64,000 nt of DNA from Gracilibacillus orientalis (GCF_900114645.1 NZ_FOTR01000003.1:124001-188000); one strand, 5' to 3'. Positions 37,525 through 47,584 are shown, numbered from the stretch's first letter. Made by a program: numbers and translations. Notes: generated by a model not told the origin, from the letters alone.

Positions 37525-38304
37525 TTAAATACTAGTGAAGCCCCCATCTACTACAAAGTCAGATCCAGTCGTGAAACTACTAGTATCACCAGCAAGATAT
37601 ACACATATAGACTGCAATTCTTCCGGTTTACCGATTCTTTTTACAGGTGTCATATCACTCCATTGCTCAATCAATGGTTTTAGACTAGGGGAATTCAAGG
37701 TTAACTCTGTACCCATATAACCTGGACTGAGCGAATTAACTCGGACATTTCTTGTTGCCCACTCAACTGCCAGTGATTTCGTCAATTGAATCACACCTGC
37801 CTTCGAGGCGTTATAGGAACATTGTGGTTGCGGATAATTCACGATATGACCTGACATTGAAGCGGTATTGATGATCGATCCGCCCCCTTCTTGTTTGAGC
37901 ATTACTTTCCCAGCCGCCTGGGCAGTTAAAAATACTCCTGAGAGATTGATATCCAAAACTTTTTTCCATTGCTCATAAGACATTTCCTCTGCTGGTGTAT
38001 TGATACAAATTCCCGCATTGCAAAAAGCAACATCCAAACGGTCAAATTCTTTTAAAAATTTATCAATCATGGCGTTAACATCCTCTGGATTGGTAACATC
38101 AGCTTTGATAGCAATAGCTTTGGTACCATTCTTCGCAGCTATTTCCTCCGCTGTTTTTTTTGCCTCCTCTATATCCAAATCAACAATCGCAAGATCAGCA
38201 CCAGCCTCTGCAAAAGCGAGTGCGACACTTCTACCTATTCCGCGCGCACCACCAGTAACAAAGATCTTCTTTCCATCCAATCTCATTTTTTCAATAATTC
38301 CCAT
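37525..38304 (-). CDS. Short-chain dehydrogenase/reductase
   Basis: 259 residues. Cofactor loop TGGARGIG (17-24), Asp after the second strand (VDLDIEEA, which favours NAD), NAG at 96-98, catalytic Ser149 and Tyr164-x3-Lys168 (YNASK), and SPGYMGTEL. Similar proteins include polyol and 2-keto-sugar dehydrogenases such as arabinitol or sorbitol types. GTGAGGGAG precedes the start. It is the first gene of the SDR-symporter unit, diverging from the ROK gene. Confidence 0.88.
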   Translation of the reverse strand: MGIIEKMRLDGKKIFVTGGARGIGRSVALAFAEAGADLAIVDLDIEEAKKTAEEIAAKNGTKAIAIKADVTNPEDVNAMIDKFLKEFDRLDVAFCNAGICINTPAEEMSYEQWKKVLDINLSGVFLTAQAAGKVMLKQEGGGSIINTASMSGHIVNYPQPQCSYNASKAGVIQLTKSLAVEWATRNVRVNSLSPGYMGTELTLNSPSLKPLIEQWSDMTPVKRIGKPEELQSICVYLAGDTSSFTTGSDFVVDGGFTSI

Positions 38305-38331
38305 TATTTCTCCCTCACTTTCATAAATCTA

Positions 38332-38356
38332 TTTTATAAAACCTTTTTGTAAAATA
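38332..38356 (+). promoter_or_regulatory. Candidate ROK operator, site 1
   Basis: TTTTATAAAA, then a CTTTTT block and TAAAATA, matches the block at 38476-38500 in 21 of 25 positions in the same orientation. It lies 28 bases before the SDR start. A repressor site for the divergent ROK protein is likely. Confidence 0.6.
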
Positions 38357-38380
38357 TATTTATATAATAAAGCCGTTTTA

Positions 38381-38394
38381 TGTAAACGTCAACA
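38381..38394. promoter_or_regulatory. Candidate cre site in the SDR/ROK divergent region
   Basis: TGTAAACGTCAACA has one mismatch to the cre consensus and is set in a palindrome (TTATGT, ACATAA). It fits carbon catabolite repression of the SDR-symporter unit. Confidence 0.55.
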
Positions 38395-38475
38395 TAAAAT
38401 TTCGACGACTATATAGTTAAGTTCTTAAGAATGTTGTAGGAATAACGATGGATGTGGTATATTTAAACAAAATAA

Positions 38476-38500
38476 TTTTATAAAATCTTTTTATATAATG
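38476..38500 (+). promoter_or_regulatory. Candidate ROK operator, site 2
   Basis: Direct repeat of site 1 (TTTTATAAAA, CTTTTT, TATAATG), ending 10 bases before the ROK ATG. Its position suggests autoregulation. It overlaps a possible -10 element (TATAAT) and the ribosome site. Confidence 0.55.
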
Positions 38501-38510
38501 AGGTACTTTT

Positions 38511-39635
38511 ATGGAGAATAACATCACATTTAAAGATATAAAAAAAGGTAACTATTCAGCAATTTTTCATCTTATTTATCAAAATGGAAAAATATCAAAA
38601 CAAGAAATAGCCAATCAGCTTCAATTGAGTTTACCTACTATTACACAAAATCTTGTCCGATTGGAAAAGGAAAACCTTATTGAAAAAAGTGGACAATTTC
38701 AATCTTCTGTTGGCAGACGTGCTACAGCCTATGCCATTAATTCAAAAGCTCGCGTCAGTATAGGTGTCGAAATCCAAAAACATACGGTTAAACTACTAGC
38801 AGTAAATTTATTGGGGACTGTATCTCATCACAAACAAATTACACTTTCTTTTACTCAAGAGAATAGATATTTCCAAGCATTAAGTAACGAAGTCGAAACA
38901 TTTATTACAGAAGCTCAAATATCTTCCGAACAAGTTCTAGGCATAGGTTTCGCCGTACAAGCGCTCACATCAGCTGACGGGAAAACCATTACTTATGGGA
39001 AAATTCTTGAGTGTACCGGATTGGAAATTGAAGTTTTTTCCAATTACCTTCCATATCCATGTAAATTCATGCATGATGCAAAATGTGCAGCGACTACAGA
39101 ACTTTGGCTTAGAGATGATATTGGTGATGCCGTTTATTTATCAGTTGGAACACATCTTGGTGGTGCTATCATTATTCGTAATCAAATTGAGATGGGAAAA
39201 GAGGGCCATAGTGGCACCGTTGAGCATATGACAATTAATTCTGATGGCCCACTCTGTTATTGTGGAAAGAAAGGTTGCATGGAAACATACTGTTCAGTTA
39301 GCGCATTATTAAAATCAGGGGAAACATTAGACGACTTTTTCTATCAATTACGTAAAAGAACAACTGACTATTTAAAAAGATGGGATTACTTCTTAGAGAA
39401 TTTAGCTTTTGCTATCAACAATGTGCACCTTGTCATCAACCAGGAATTTATCATTGGAGGTCACCTTTCACCTTTTATAACAGAACACGATTTAGAGATG
39501 TTACACGGAAAAGTAAATCAGAAAACAGCATTTCCAACCGAACAACGATTCATTCATATTAGTTGCGCTCCAGAGCAAGGTGTACCAAAAGGGGCTGCAC
39601 TGCCCTTCACCTTGGATTTTGTACAGTCGGTATGA
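38511..39635 (+). CDS. ROK-family transcriptional regulator (NagC/XylR type)
   Basis: 374 residues. An N-terminal winged helix (ISKQEIANQLQLSLPTITQNLVRL, about 28-52) precedes the ROK domain with the zinc motif CYCGKKGCMETYCS. The kinase-type phosphate loop DxGGT is absent (IGVEIQKHTVKL), so this is a regulator, not a kinase. It binds sugar and normally represses. ATG follows GAGG at close spacing. It faces the SDR/symporter unit, which carries a similar DNA repeat in its promoter. Confidence 0.9.
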   Translation: MENNITFKDIKKGNYSAIFHLIYQNGKISKQEIANQLQLSLPTITQNLVRLEKENLIEKSGQFQSSVGRRATAYAINSKARVSIGVEIQKHTVKLLAVNLLGTVSHHKQITLSFTQENRYFQALSNEVETFITEAQISSEQVLGIGFAVQALTSADGKTITYGKILECTGLEIEVFSNYLPYPCKFMHDAKCAATTELWLRDDIGDAVYLSVGTHLGGAIIIRNQIEMGKEGHSGTVEHMTINSDGPLCYCGKKGCMETYCSVSALLKSGETLDDFFYQLRKRTTDYLKRWDYFLENLAFAINNVHLVINQEFIIGGHLSPFITEHDLEMLHGKVNQKTAFPTEQRFIHISCAPEQGVPKGAALPFTLDFVQSV

Positions 39636-39710
39636 CTTACTAGCAAGATACAGTGAGACACCCAGCGAGAAATTATGAGCTTTATTGATGGCAAGGAGGT
39701 GAGAAACAAC

Positions 39711-40520
39711 ATGCAATTTTATGTTCCTTTGCAACCACCTATATTACAAAAAGAATTGTTAGATTCCAATTATCAATATCAAGAATATTTACCAAATAAG
39801 AACCTAGAATCTTATGTAGCTTGCTATTGGACCGTTAATTTCCATTCTTCGGAACAGAATAAATTGCACCGTATAATACCGGATGGCTGCGCGGATATTA
39901 TATTTGATCTGAGATCATCCTCTTTTTCAAAAGGAGCCTTTGTTGTTGGATTGATGACTGAATTCGAATCCATAAATCTTACTCAAAAATGCTCCTTATT
40001 TGGAATTCGCTTTTATTCAGATACTGTACACCATTTTTTAAGGCATCCCGTTTCTGAATTTATTGAAAATCATGTATTTCTCGAAGATATATGGGGAAGA
40101 GAAGCTACATTTATCACAGAAGAAATCATATCATCCAATGGAATTTCAAGAATAATTGAAAAGGTTGAACTAAAGCTAATGAAGTTCTTACAATTGAGCA
40201 AATCAAAACCAAATTATTTGTTACAAACAGGTTTGCAATATATTTATGCTAATAATGGAGTGATTTCAATTCGCTCTTTGGCAGAAAAACTCCATTACAG
40301 TGAAAGGAATATAAGAAGGACATTTCATAAGGAGTTAGGGGTGAGCCCAAAAGAACTTTCAGGTATCATTCGATTTCAAAGCGTTCTGCAAGAGCTATAT
40401 AATAGTAATCAATATAGATTTACTAATGTTGCTGCAAAATACGGATATTCTGATCAATCACACTTTATCAATCATTTCAAACGTTATTATGGCATCTCCC
40501 CAAACGAAATTTTAAAATAA
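39711..40520 (+). CDS. AraC-family regulator with DUF6597-type N-terminus
   Basis: 269 residues from the ATG at 39711, after AAGGAGGTGA; the in-frame ATG at 39675 has no such site. LPNKNLESYVACYWTVNF and RIIPDGCADIIFDLR, FGIRFYSDTVHHFLR are the DUF6597 pattern. The C-terminal AraC helix-turn-helix pair (LAEKLHYSERNIRRTFHKE, VAAKYGYSDQSHFINHFKRYY) follows. It lies 75 bases after the ROK gene. The VOC gene follows 144 bases later; it may be its target. Confidence 0.88.
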   Translation: MQFYVPLQPPILQKELLDSNYQYQEYLPNKNLESYVACYWTVNFHSSEQNKLHRIIPDGCADIIFDLRSSSFSKGAFVVGLMTEFESINLTQKCSLFGIRFYSDTVHHFLRHPVSEFIENHVFLEDIWGREATFITEEIISSNGISRIIEKVELKLMKFLQLSKSKPNYLLQTGLQYIYANNGVISIRSLAEKLHYSERNIRRTFHKELGVSPKELSGIIRFQSVLQELYNSNQYRFTNVAAKYGYSDQSHFINHFKRYYGISPNEILK

Positions 40521-40607
40521 ACAGTACCACTAAGTAAATGTGGCCGTTTTTTACAATCCAAAAGCTAAACTAAATGATACTATGTATTTAACCCAAAGGA
40601 GTGTATG

Positions 40608-40649
40608 ATGCTTTCGCCACAAGAACATTTTCTTGCTATGTCAATTTAG
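40608..40649 (+). CDS. Possible 13-residue leader ORF before the VOC gene
   Basis: Tandem ATG codons after AAAGGAG start MLSPQEHFLAMSI, ending in TAG that overlaps the AGGAGG used by the VOC gene. It could couple translation or be a remnant. Small ORFs like this arise by chance, so confidence is low. Confidence 0.25.
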   Translation: MLSPQEHFLAMSI

Positions 40650-40664
40650 GAGGTATGATATTTT

Positions 40665-41087
40665 ATGAAACCACGAATTACAGTAATTACATTAGGTGTA
40701 GATGATTTGGAAAGATCTTTAACATTCTATCGAGACGGATTGGGTCTTCCAACAGAAGGTATAGTTGGCAAAGAATTTGAGCATGGTGCTGTTGCCTTTT
40801 TCGACTTACTATCAGGAATAAAACTTGCTATCTTTCAGCGCAAAGATATTGCACATGACGCTCAGATTAAACAGACCGTTACCAGTCCTACTGAAGTTAC
40901 TATTGGTCATAACGTAGAAAGTAAAGAAGAGGTTGACAAAGTTATGGAACAAGCAAGAAAGGCCAATGCTACTATAACAGTCCAACCACATGACACTTTT
41001 TGGGGTGGTTACTCTGGTTATTTTCAAGACCCGGATGCCCATTTGTGGGAAGTAGTATGGAATCCATATTTGGAGATCAACGAATAA
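40665..41087 (+). CDS. VOC-superfamily protein (glyoxalase/dioxygenase fold)
   Basis: 140 residues with two beta-alpha-beta-beta-beta units. ITVITLGVDDLERSLTFYRDGLG opens the first, and WGGYSGYFQDPDAHLWEVVWNP closes the second, with the metal-ligand Glu in WEVVW. This fold is used by glyoxalase I, fosfomycin-resistance and bleomycin-binding proteins; nothing points to one of these. AGGAGG lies 11 bases ahead. It stands alone after an AraC gene. Confidence 0.88.
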   Translation: MKPRITVITLGVDDLERSLTFYRDGLGLPTEGIVGKEFEHGAVAFFDLLSGIKLAIFQRKDIAHDAQIKQTVTSPTEVTIGHNVESKEEVDKVMEQARKANATITVQPHDTFWGGYSGYFQDPDAHLWEVVWNPYLEINE

Positions 41088-41188
41088 TTCAACTTAAATT
41101 ATCAGGCACGATTTGCTTAAAAATCAGTTCAAAGTTGAATCCATTTTGAACAAACTTTTTTCGATAGATTCTTTGGCGCTATAAATAG

Positions 41189-41452
41189 GAAATAACCTCT
41201 AAAAGCTACCATGCATATAAATTTTACGACGACACAAGTAAAATTAGGAGATCTGTCACGATAACGAACTTAAGTGAAGGTAATGGATTGCAACTGTCGT
41301 TATTTGATAAAGAGGATAATAACATAATCGGTCATGTGATAAATGCCATTAATGATAAATATAATTCAACAGCAATTGTTAGGGCTAGTAGTTATATGAA
41401 AGAGGACATAGCAATCAATAGAAATGAAAAAATCGGTGGACATTATTCTTAA
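41189..41452 (+). pseudogene. C-terminal remnant of a UvrX-like Y-family DNA polymerase
   Basis: The frame ending at the TAA at 41450-41452 reads KFYDDTSKIRRSVTIT, then GLQLSLFD, then DKYNSTAIVRASSYMKED and IGGHYS. This is the end of UvrX/ImpB-like polymerases, where the SLFD motif can contact the beta clamp and the STAI-RASSY-IGGH series is conserved. The frame is closed by TAG just upstream, and nothing before resembles the catalytic domain. UvrX genes are carried by phages and plasmids, so this marks a decayed mobile element. Confidence 0.75.
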
Positions 41453-41498
41453 TGATAAAGTCAGTTGTTAACAATTATGCAATCGGGTATGTGAAGGG

Positions 41499-41585
41499 TT
41501 ATTTTTTATCATTTTTATTGGACATGATAAACGCAACTAACATCCCAAAAGAGATCATTAGTGTCAAAACGTTTTCGACATCCAT
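41499..41585 (-). CDS. Putative holin-like toxin peptide (Hol-Tox type)
   Basis: 28 residues, MDVENVLTLMISFGMLVAF then IMSNKNDKK. An excellent AAGGAGG lies 8 bases before the ATG. A single hydrophobic helix with the L-MISFGM-VAFI core and a charged Asn/Lys tail is the hallmark of Hol-Tox and TxpA-like type I toxins, which depolarise membranes when over-made. Partner antitoxin RNA is not recognisable. It is encoded opposite the UvrX remnant, a frequent neighbourhood in phage-derived DNA. Confidence 0.7.
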   Translation of the reverse strand: MDVENVLTLMISFGMLVAFIMSNKNDKK

Positions 41586-41669
41586 AAGCGATACCTCCTT
41601 CTTGAAAATATTTAAGAAGGTAATACCGATGTGCCACCCCTCACAGGAAGCCGATCTATTGACAATTCT

Positions 41670-41675
41670 ATTATA
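41670..41675 (-). promoter_or_regulatory. Candidate -10 box for the Hol-Tox peptide
   Basis: TATAAT on the minus strand, 85 bases before the peptide start, preceded by GT. No good -35 is seen. An untranslated leader of about 75 bases would be in line with an RNA-controlled toxin. Confidence 0.35.
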
Positions 41676-41699
41676 ACATTTCTATACTTTTAATAGAGA

Positions 41700-42051
41700 A
41701 ATACGACATAATATCTTAAATCTAAGTAGGGGTACAGACAACAAAACGGAAATATTGTACATTGAAATTGGAACCGTTGATATAACAAGGATGTTCCAAT
41801 AACATCCATTTGTGGTTCGACCCTTAATCAAGTATTAAAAGCACTGAAATTATTGCATTTACAGCACCAAAACTCATTGCCAAAAACAAAGTACCGTTTA
41901 TTAATTATTAATACCTTTTTGGCAAGGCCATAGCGTACAATTTCCGAAATATTGGTGATACCCCTACTAATACTGATGGTTTGTTAATTAGAAGCTTATC
42001 GTTTCTACATGTTGCTGTTTTTATTGGCCCGCAAGTATAAAAAGATCACAC
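41700..42051. other. Gap without a recognised gene
   Basis: No ORF with a ribosome site. A short hydrophobic minus-strand frame near 41840-41890 (MSFGAVNAIISVLLILD) may be the tail of a lost membrane protein. I cannot identify it. Confidence 0.4.
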
Positions 42052-42855
42052 TTAAGGTCTCTGTCCCCAAACTGTTAAAATACCAGGGGAAAGTTCATTA
42101 AAATCTTGATTAGACAGTATTTCCTCAGCTCTTTTCATGGTATCCATATTAATACTCGGATCCTTTAATAACTCATCACGTAATTGATACCACGTCTTTT
42201 TCCAAAAAATGGATGAAGGGGATTGGTTGTCTAAAGAAGGTAAGTACGCTTCCATGCCAATACTATGAAAGCCTGTATCACGCAATCGTTGCGGTACCGT
42301 AGAAGCCCATTCTACGTCACTACCAATTACCTCTTTTAATTTAGTCCACATTACAGACATTAATTTTCGATAAGATTCATGATTTGAATTCTGTGTCATT
42401 AAATCCACACTATCAGACAAGATTATCCATCCACCAGGCTTAACCCATGAAGTAAGCTTTTTAAGAACTTCAGCACGGTTTCTTAAATGCATAAGGACCA
42501 TTCTAGCATGGATCATGTCAAACATACCAAATGGATAATCTTCATCGTTCTGCGTAACATCATACTCAGCTATGCGTAGATTCTCATATCTTTGACTAAG
42601 CGATTGCGTTTGGAGTTCTCTTATATCTCGGTCAACTGCTACAATTTCTCCATTTCTCAACTCTGGTTGTTCTGCAAGCCACTTTGCTATACTGCCGTTA
42701 CCTGCACCTACATCTAAATAACGTCCACCTTCTATCAATCCCCGATTTTTAAGGTAGGTAAAGCTTACATGATCGAAGGTTTCAGATATACTTTTGAGCC
42801 GGTTACTTTCATCCTCATGATCCTGACTAAAAATTCCAACCCCATAATGTTCCAT
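42052..42855 (-). CDS. SAM-dependent methyltransferase, class I
   Basis: 267 residues. The SAM motif I is YLDVGAGNGSIAKWL, motif II acidic loop AVDRDIRELQ, and PFGMFDMIHARMVLMHL and KPGGWIILSDSVD follow. Substrate is unknown; the UbiE/Coq5-like shape is common to small-molecule methylases. GGAAGGATG lies before the ATG. It stands alone between degraded regions, perhaps carried with them. Confidence 0.85.
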   Translation of the reverse strand: MEHYGVGIFSQDHEDESNRLKSISETFDHVSFTYLKNRGLIEGGRYLDVGAGNGSIAKWLAEQPELRNGEIVAVDRDIRELQTQSLSQRYENLRIAEYDVTQNDEDYPFGMFDMIHARMVLMHLRNRAEVLKKLTSWVKPGGWIILSDSVDLMTQNSNHESYRKLMSVMWTKLKEVIGSDVEWASTVPQRLRDTGFHSIGMEAYLPSLDNQSPSSIFWKKTWYQLRDELLKDPSINMDTMKRAEEILSNQDFNELSPGILTVWGQRP

Positions 42856-42904
42856 TTTTTGTCATCCTTCCCTTGGCTATCAGTATATTCTTATAAAAGT
42901 TGCT

Positions 42905-43087
42905 TTGCAAAAAGATAACCACCCCTTTATTAAAACTATTTACTTATGTGATTACCTAATGCACGAAGAAATCAGGAAAAAGCTTGGCGCTCGGGACAAA
43001 AATCTTATGAGTCAACAGGCGTCCTCACTACCCATTACTCCCTATGGTCGAGTTGATGTGAAACTGGATCAACGACTCGTACTGTAA
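42905..43087 (+). CDS. Unrecognised ORF, probably a gene fragment
   Basis: 60 codons opening at TTG with no convincing ribosome site, so the start is arbitrary. The C-terminal part (HEEIRKKLGARDKNLMSQ, SSLPITPYGRVDVKLDQR) looks like real protein, with balanced charged residues rather than AT-rich noise. I do not recognise the family. Given the neighbouring remnants it may be the end of a lost transposase or phage gene. Confidence 0.3.
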   Translation: MQKDNHPFIKTIYLCDYLMHEEIRKKLGARDKNLMSQQASSLPITPYGRVDVKLDQRLVL

Positions 43088-43294
43088 ACCAATCGATGAT
43101 GGGCATATTTCAATTTCTTAGACAAACGACCCTAAAATCAACGAATATAAACAGAAAACCCATACTTGAAAGGTATCATAAAAAATAGTGTTGAACATAT
43201 CAAAATACTAAGCTAATTATTATTTAGTTAATTATATTTTTTGATAATTCATTTGTTATTAGACGGATTATTTCATAGTTATAGGAGTGATTTC

Positions 43295-43429
43295 TTGGAT
43301 ATACAATTATTAAACGTCATAGTGGGTGTCAATAGTCCTTATACAAGAGAAGATAGGTAACTAGTTCTTCAAAACATTGAGTTTGTAAATTTAATATCAA
43401 TCATTGAAAAAATGAATTCTGTAAACTAA
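43295..43429 (+). pseudogene. Possible small ORF split by an in-frame TAA
   Basis: TAGGAGTGATTTC precedes TTG, and the frame reads MDIQLLNVIVGVNSPYTRE to a TAA at 43358-43360, then continues in the same frame for 22 more codons (LVLQNIEFVNLISIIEKMNS) to a second TAA. It looks like a 44-residue protein gene broken by one nonsense codon, though chance cannot be excluded. No family recognised. Confidence 0.3.
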
Positions 43430-43591
43430 ACAGGGCTTTTCAGAAAACATAATTTCCCCCTATTGGACAACTATAATATTATTAATACATTATATTAAAA
43501 ACAAATCCAATTTCTGTTGCTTATATTTTTTTACAAATCCTTTCATTTTTATGGAAAATCGTGTATAGTTGATACAAACAGAATAGAAATA

Positions 43592-43690
43592 ACTAGGGGA
43601 GTCCAATAAGTTGGGCTGAGAAAGAAACACGTTGAAGTTTCTTGACCCTTTGGACCTGATCTGGATCATACCAGCGTGGGGAAGTTAGAA
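43592..43690 (+). ncRNA. TPP riboswitch (THI element)
   Basis: GGGGAGTCC, then GGGCTGAGA (about 43613-43621), ACCCTTTGGACCTGATCTGG (43645-43664) and the closing GCGTGGGGAAG (43674-43684) are the invariant blocks of the thiamin pyrophosphate aptamer. A weak promoter-like TATAGT at 43563-43568 lies just before. A terminator hairpin follows at 43726-43762, then thiC, so thiC is most likely switched off by TPP through transcription termination. Confidence 0.96.
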
Positions 43691-43725
43691 ATCTCATCAT
43701 TATTATGAATAAAACTTCTACATAT

Positions 43726-43762
43726 AAAGCCGGGTCCATCCTTTTATGGATCCGGCTTTTTT
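43726..43762 (+). terminator. Riboswitch-controlled terminator
   Basis: AAAGCCGGGTCCAT (43726-43739) pairs with ATGGATCCGGCTTT (43746-43759) with one G-T pair, followed by a T-run. It stands between the TPP aptamer and thiC. Confidence 0.92.
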
Positions 43763-43837
43763 ATGTCTTCTTATTGTATTACCCACTTGATATGTTCTTG
43801 GTCTTGTCCCTTATTATTTTGAAAGGGAGAGATTTAA

Positions 43838-45625
<1,788 letters not shown>

Positions 45626-45651
45626 CTTCATATCATATGGGAGGTCATAAT

Positions 45652-45819
45652 GTGGATATCCAAAAAATTGAAGAAGAAATAAATCAATTAAAAGATCGCC
45701 TTTCTTATTTGGAGAACTGTATGCAACATATACAGCAAAATTGTGACCATCATTTTAAAGGTAATCCATTCTACGAAATATGTAGCAAGTGTAAAAAAGT
45801 AAATGTGCTTTATTATTAG
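45652..45819 (+). CDS. Small coiled-coil/zinc-ribbon-like protein, unknown function
   Basis: 55 residues from the GTG at 45652, with GGGAGG 7 bases ahead; the in-frame ATG at 45637 precedes this site. Residues 1-22 form a short coiled coil (IEEEINQLKDRLSYLENC), followed by a Cys/His set (CDHHFKG, CSKCKK) that could hold one zinc. It starts 27 bases after thiC and so may share its transcript. No family recognised. Confidence 0.6.
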   Translation: MDIQKIEEEINQLKDRLSYLENCMQHIQQNCDHHFKGNPFYEICSKCKKVNVLYY

Positions 45820-46121
45820 AGTATTTCTGCTAAAATCAAGAAATGAAAACATACAAAAGTAGTTATCCAAGAAATGAGATGACCTTGTGAAATTATAAAA
45901 ATGTATACGTGGGTACACCTATATTATCTACGGGAGAGGATATTGATCTTCTCCCTCTTCCCACTCTCTCAGATAACAAAAATCTGCTTGAGTTTTTTTG
46001 TATGTTAAAAAATCCTGCTATTAACTCAAGTCATTCTTGCACAAAGTCACATAAAGCAAATCATTTACTGCGCAGTATCAGGCTAATGAATTAAATATCT
46101 TTTATGCTGCTCACGCTTTCT
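45820..46121. other. Gap without a recognised gene
   Basis: Both strands have short open frames near 45900-46090, but none with a ribosome site or a motif I know. Confidence 0.45.
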
Positions 46122-46256
46122 TTAGTGAGTTATTTTTGCATACCTAAGTGTGGTATCTGGCGATTTGTAACCTAACAATTCTTGAATAGCTACGAGTTTA
46201 GCTCCATTATTTAATGTTAATGTTGCAAATGTATGCCTTAAAACATTAACTTTGTC
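46122..46256 (-). pseudogene. C-terminal remnant of a tyrosine recombinase/integrase
   Basis: The minus-strand frame reads VNVLRHTFATLTLNNG, then IQELLGYKSPDTTLRYAKIT and a stop. LRHTFAT has the catalytic HxxR-region His, LLGYKSPDTT the second His-equivalent region, and the final Tyr in LRYAKI is the nucleophile. A stop lies just upstream, so the rest of the enzyme is lost. It signals an integrated element that has decayed. Confidence 0.8.
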
Positions 46257-46354
46257 TTACAAACCTGCCCGTTAACATTCCTGTAGTGCATTAATTTCGA
46301 CTTTGAAACAAATAGGGCACAGACCTTAAAACGTAAGATTCGAAAGCAAAATAT

Positions 46355-47479
46355 CTAATTTATCTTGGGTTTAAATACTAAGGTTACATAACCAATCATA
46401 GAAGATCCAATAAAAAGAACATAATATCCTGATATATCAGCTATTACTCCTGAGAAAACGGATCCTATGGCTTGCCCAAGTGCAAGTATTAAGAATGGTA
46501 CACCTAGTCCGAATGATGGGTTAGTTTTAAATACGGAAATCCCCCATACGATTAAGACCCCTGTTATGAAAATATAAGAGCTTCCAAAAAGAATTGGCGA
46601 CAGAAACCCTGTTATCTTGTTACCTGGATAAATTCCTAGGATAAGGGACGAAGTTGAGAGTATTAATACAGAAACCCTGTACGCACTCATAACACCAAAC
46701 TTATCTATAAATGCACCAGCAGTTCCTCCTAGTAAACCTGCAACTCCAATAATTACCCAAAAACACTCTCCTAGGTATGTAGGTATGCTCTCTATATTTA
46801 ACAAAAAATCTCTTGAGAATGTCCAATAGGCTGAACAGGATATTCCAATAAATAAAGATGCAAGAATTAGTTGAATAGAACGTCTCCATTCCTTTTTAGA
46901 GTAGCCAACCGTGACCTTCTTTTCTGGAACCTGATGTCCTGGAAGTAATTTATAATTAGCAATGAACACAAAAATAGCAATGACCATAAATATCAAATAC
47001 GTTTCTCGCCAACTATCAGTCATTATGATAGCAATTGCCCCGGTACAAGCTGTTCCAATACTTGTTCCGGAATTAATCCATGAATTAGTCTGATTCTGTA
47101 ACCTTGTTTCTATATTAGCGCTAACAATATTAGCGTATGGCGGGGATGAGAATCCTGTACTCATCCCTGCCATAAATATACCTAAGCCTAGCACTACCGG
47201 ATTAGAAGAGATGGAGATGATACCCAAGCCAATAATCGATGATAATCCAGCTACTACAATAATAGACCTTGGAGTGACCTTATTAGAAAATGCCATTGCT
47301 AATACTATTGCTATACAGTAAGCAATGTATGATAAAGACGAGATCACACCACTAGTGGATTGATTCATATTAATTGTTTCGTTAATATATGGAAGCATTA
47401 AACCATAACTAAACCGAGACAAACCATACGTGACAGCAATCATTGGTAAGCCCACTACTATTAATTTTTTTGCATTCAT
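46355..47479 (-). CDS. MFS transporter, YbfB/CynX-like
   Basis: 374 residues and about eleven to twelve helices. VTYGLSRFSYGLMLPYI near the N-terminus, the GMSTGFSSPPYANIV segment and WRETYLIFMVIAIFVF are typical of the YbfB/YjiJ-like branch, whose substrates are mostly unknown. AAAAGGAGCGAG precedes the start. A motif shared with the TetR gene promoter lies 24 bases upstream, so this is the probable target of the TetR protein. Confidence 0.88.
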   Translation of the reverse strand: MNAKKLIVVGLPMIAVTYGLSRFSYGLMLPYINETINMNQSTSGVISSLSYIAYCIAIVLAMAFSNKVTPRSIIVVAGLSSIIGLGIISISSNPVVLGLGIFMAGMSTGFSSPPYANIVSANIETRLQNQTNSWINSGTSIGTACTGAIAIIMTDSWRETYLIFMVIAIFVFIANYKLLPGHQVPEKKVTVGYSKKEWRRSIQLILASLFIGISCSAYWTFSRDFLLNIESIPTYLGECFWVIIGVAGLLGGTAGAFIDKFGVMSAYRVSVLILSTSSLILGIYPGNKITGFLSPILFGSSYIFITGVLIVWGISVFKTNPSFGLGVPFLILALGQAIGSVFSGVIADISGYYVLFIGSSMIGYVTLVFKPKIN

Positions 47480-47502
47480 ATAACTCGCTCCTTTTTATAT
47501 AT

Positions 47503-47516
47503 AACGTTCATTATAA
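47503..47516. promoter_or_regulatory. Candidate TetR operator before the MFS gene
   Basis: AACGTTCATTATAA, identical to 48158-48171 before the TetR gene. The AACGTT centre is palindromic. It is 24 bases upstream of the MFS start, consistent with repression. Confidence 0.7.
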
Positions 47517-47584
47517 TAATTTAGCGAAAAATATAGAGAACAATGTAAGATTTTTACGACACTATTCTCTCCCTATTTCCTAAT

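Noticed and set aside
38511-39635. Sugar kinase as identity of the ROK protein
   Set aside because: It has an N-terminal helix-turn-helix and lacks the DxGGT phosphate loop.
45909-46094. 61-codon plus-strand ORF after thiC
   Set aside because: No ribosome site and no recognised motif, and the opposite strand is also open by chance.
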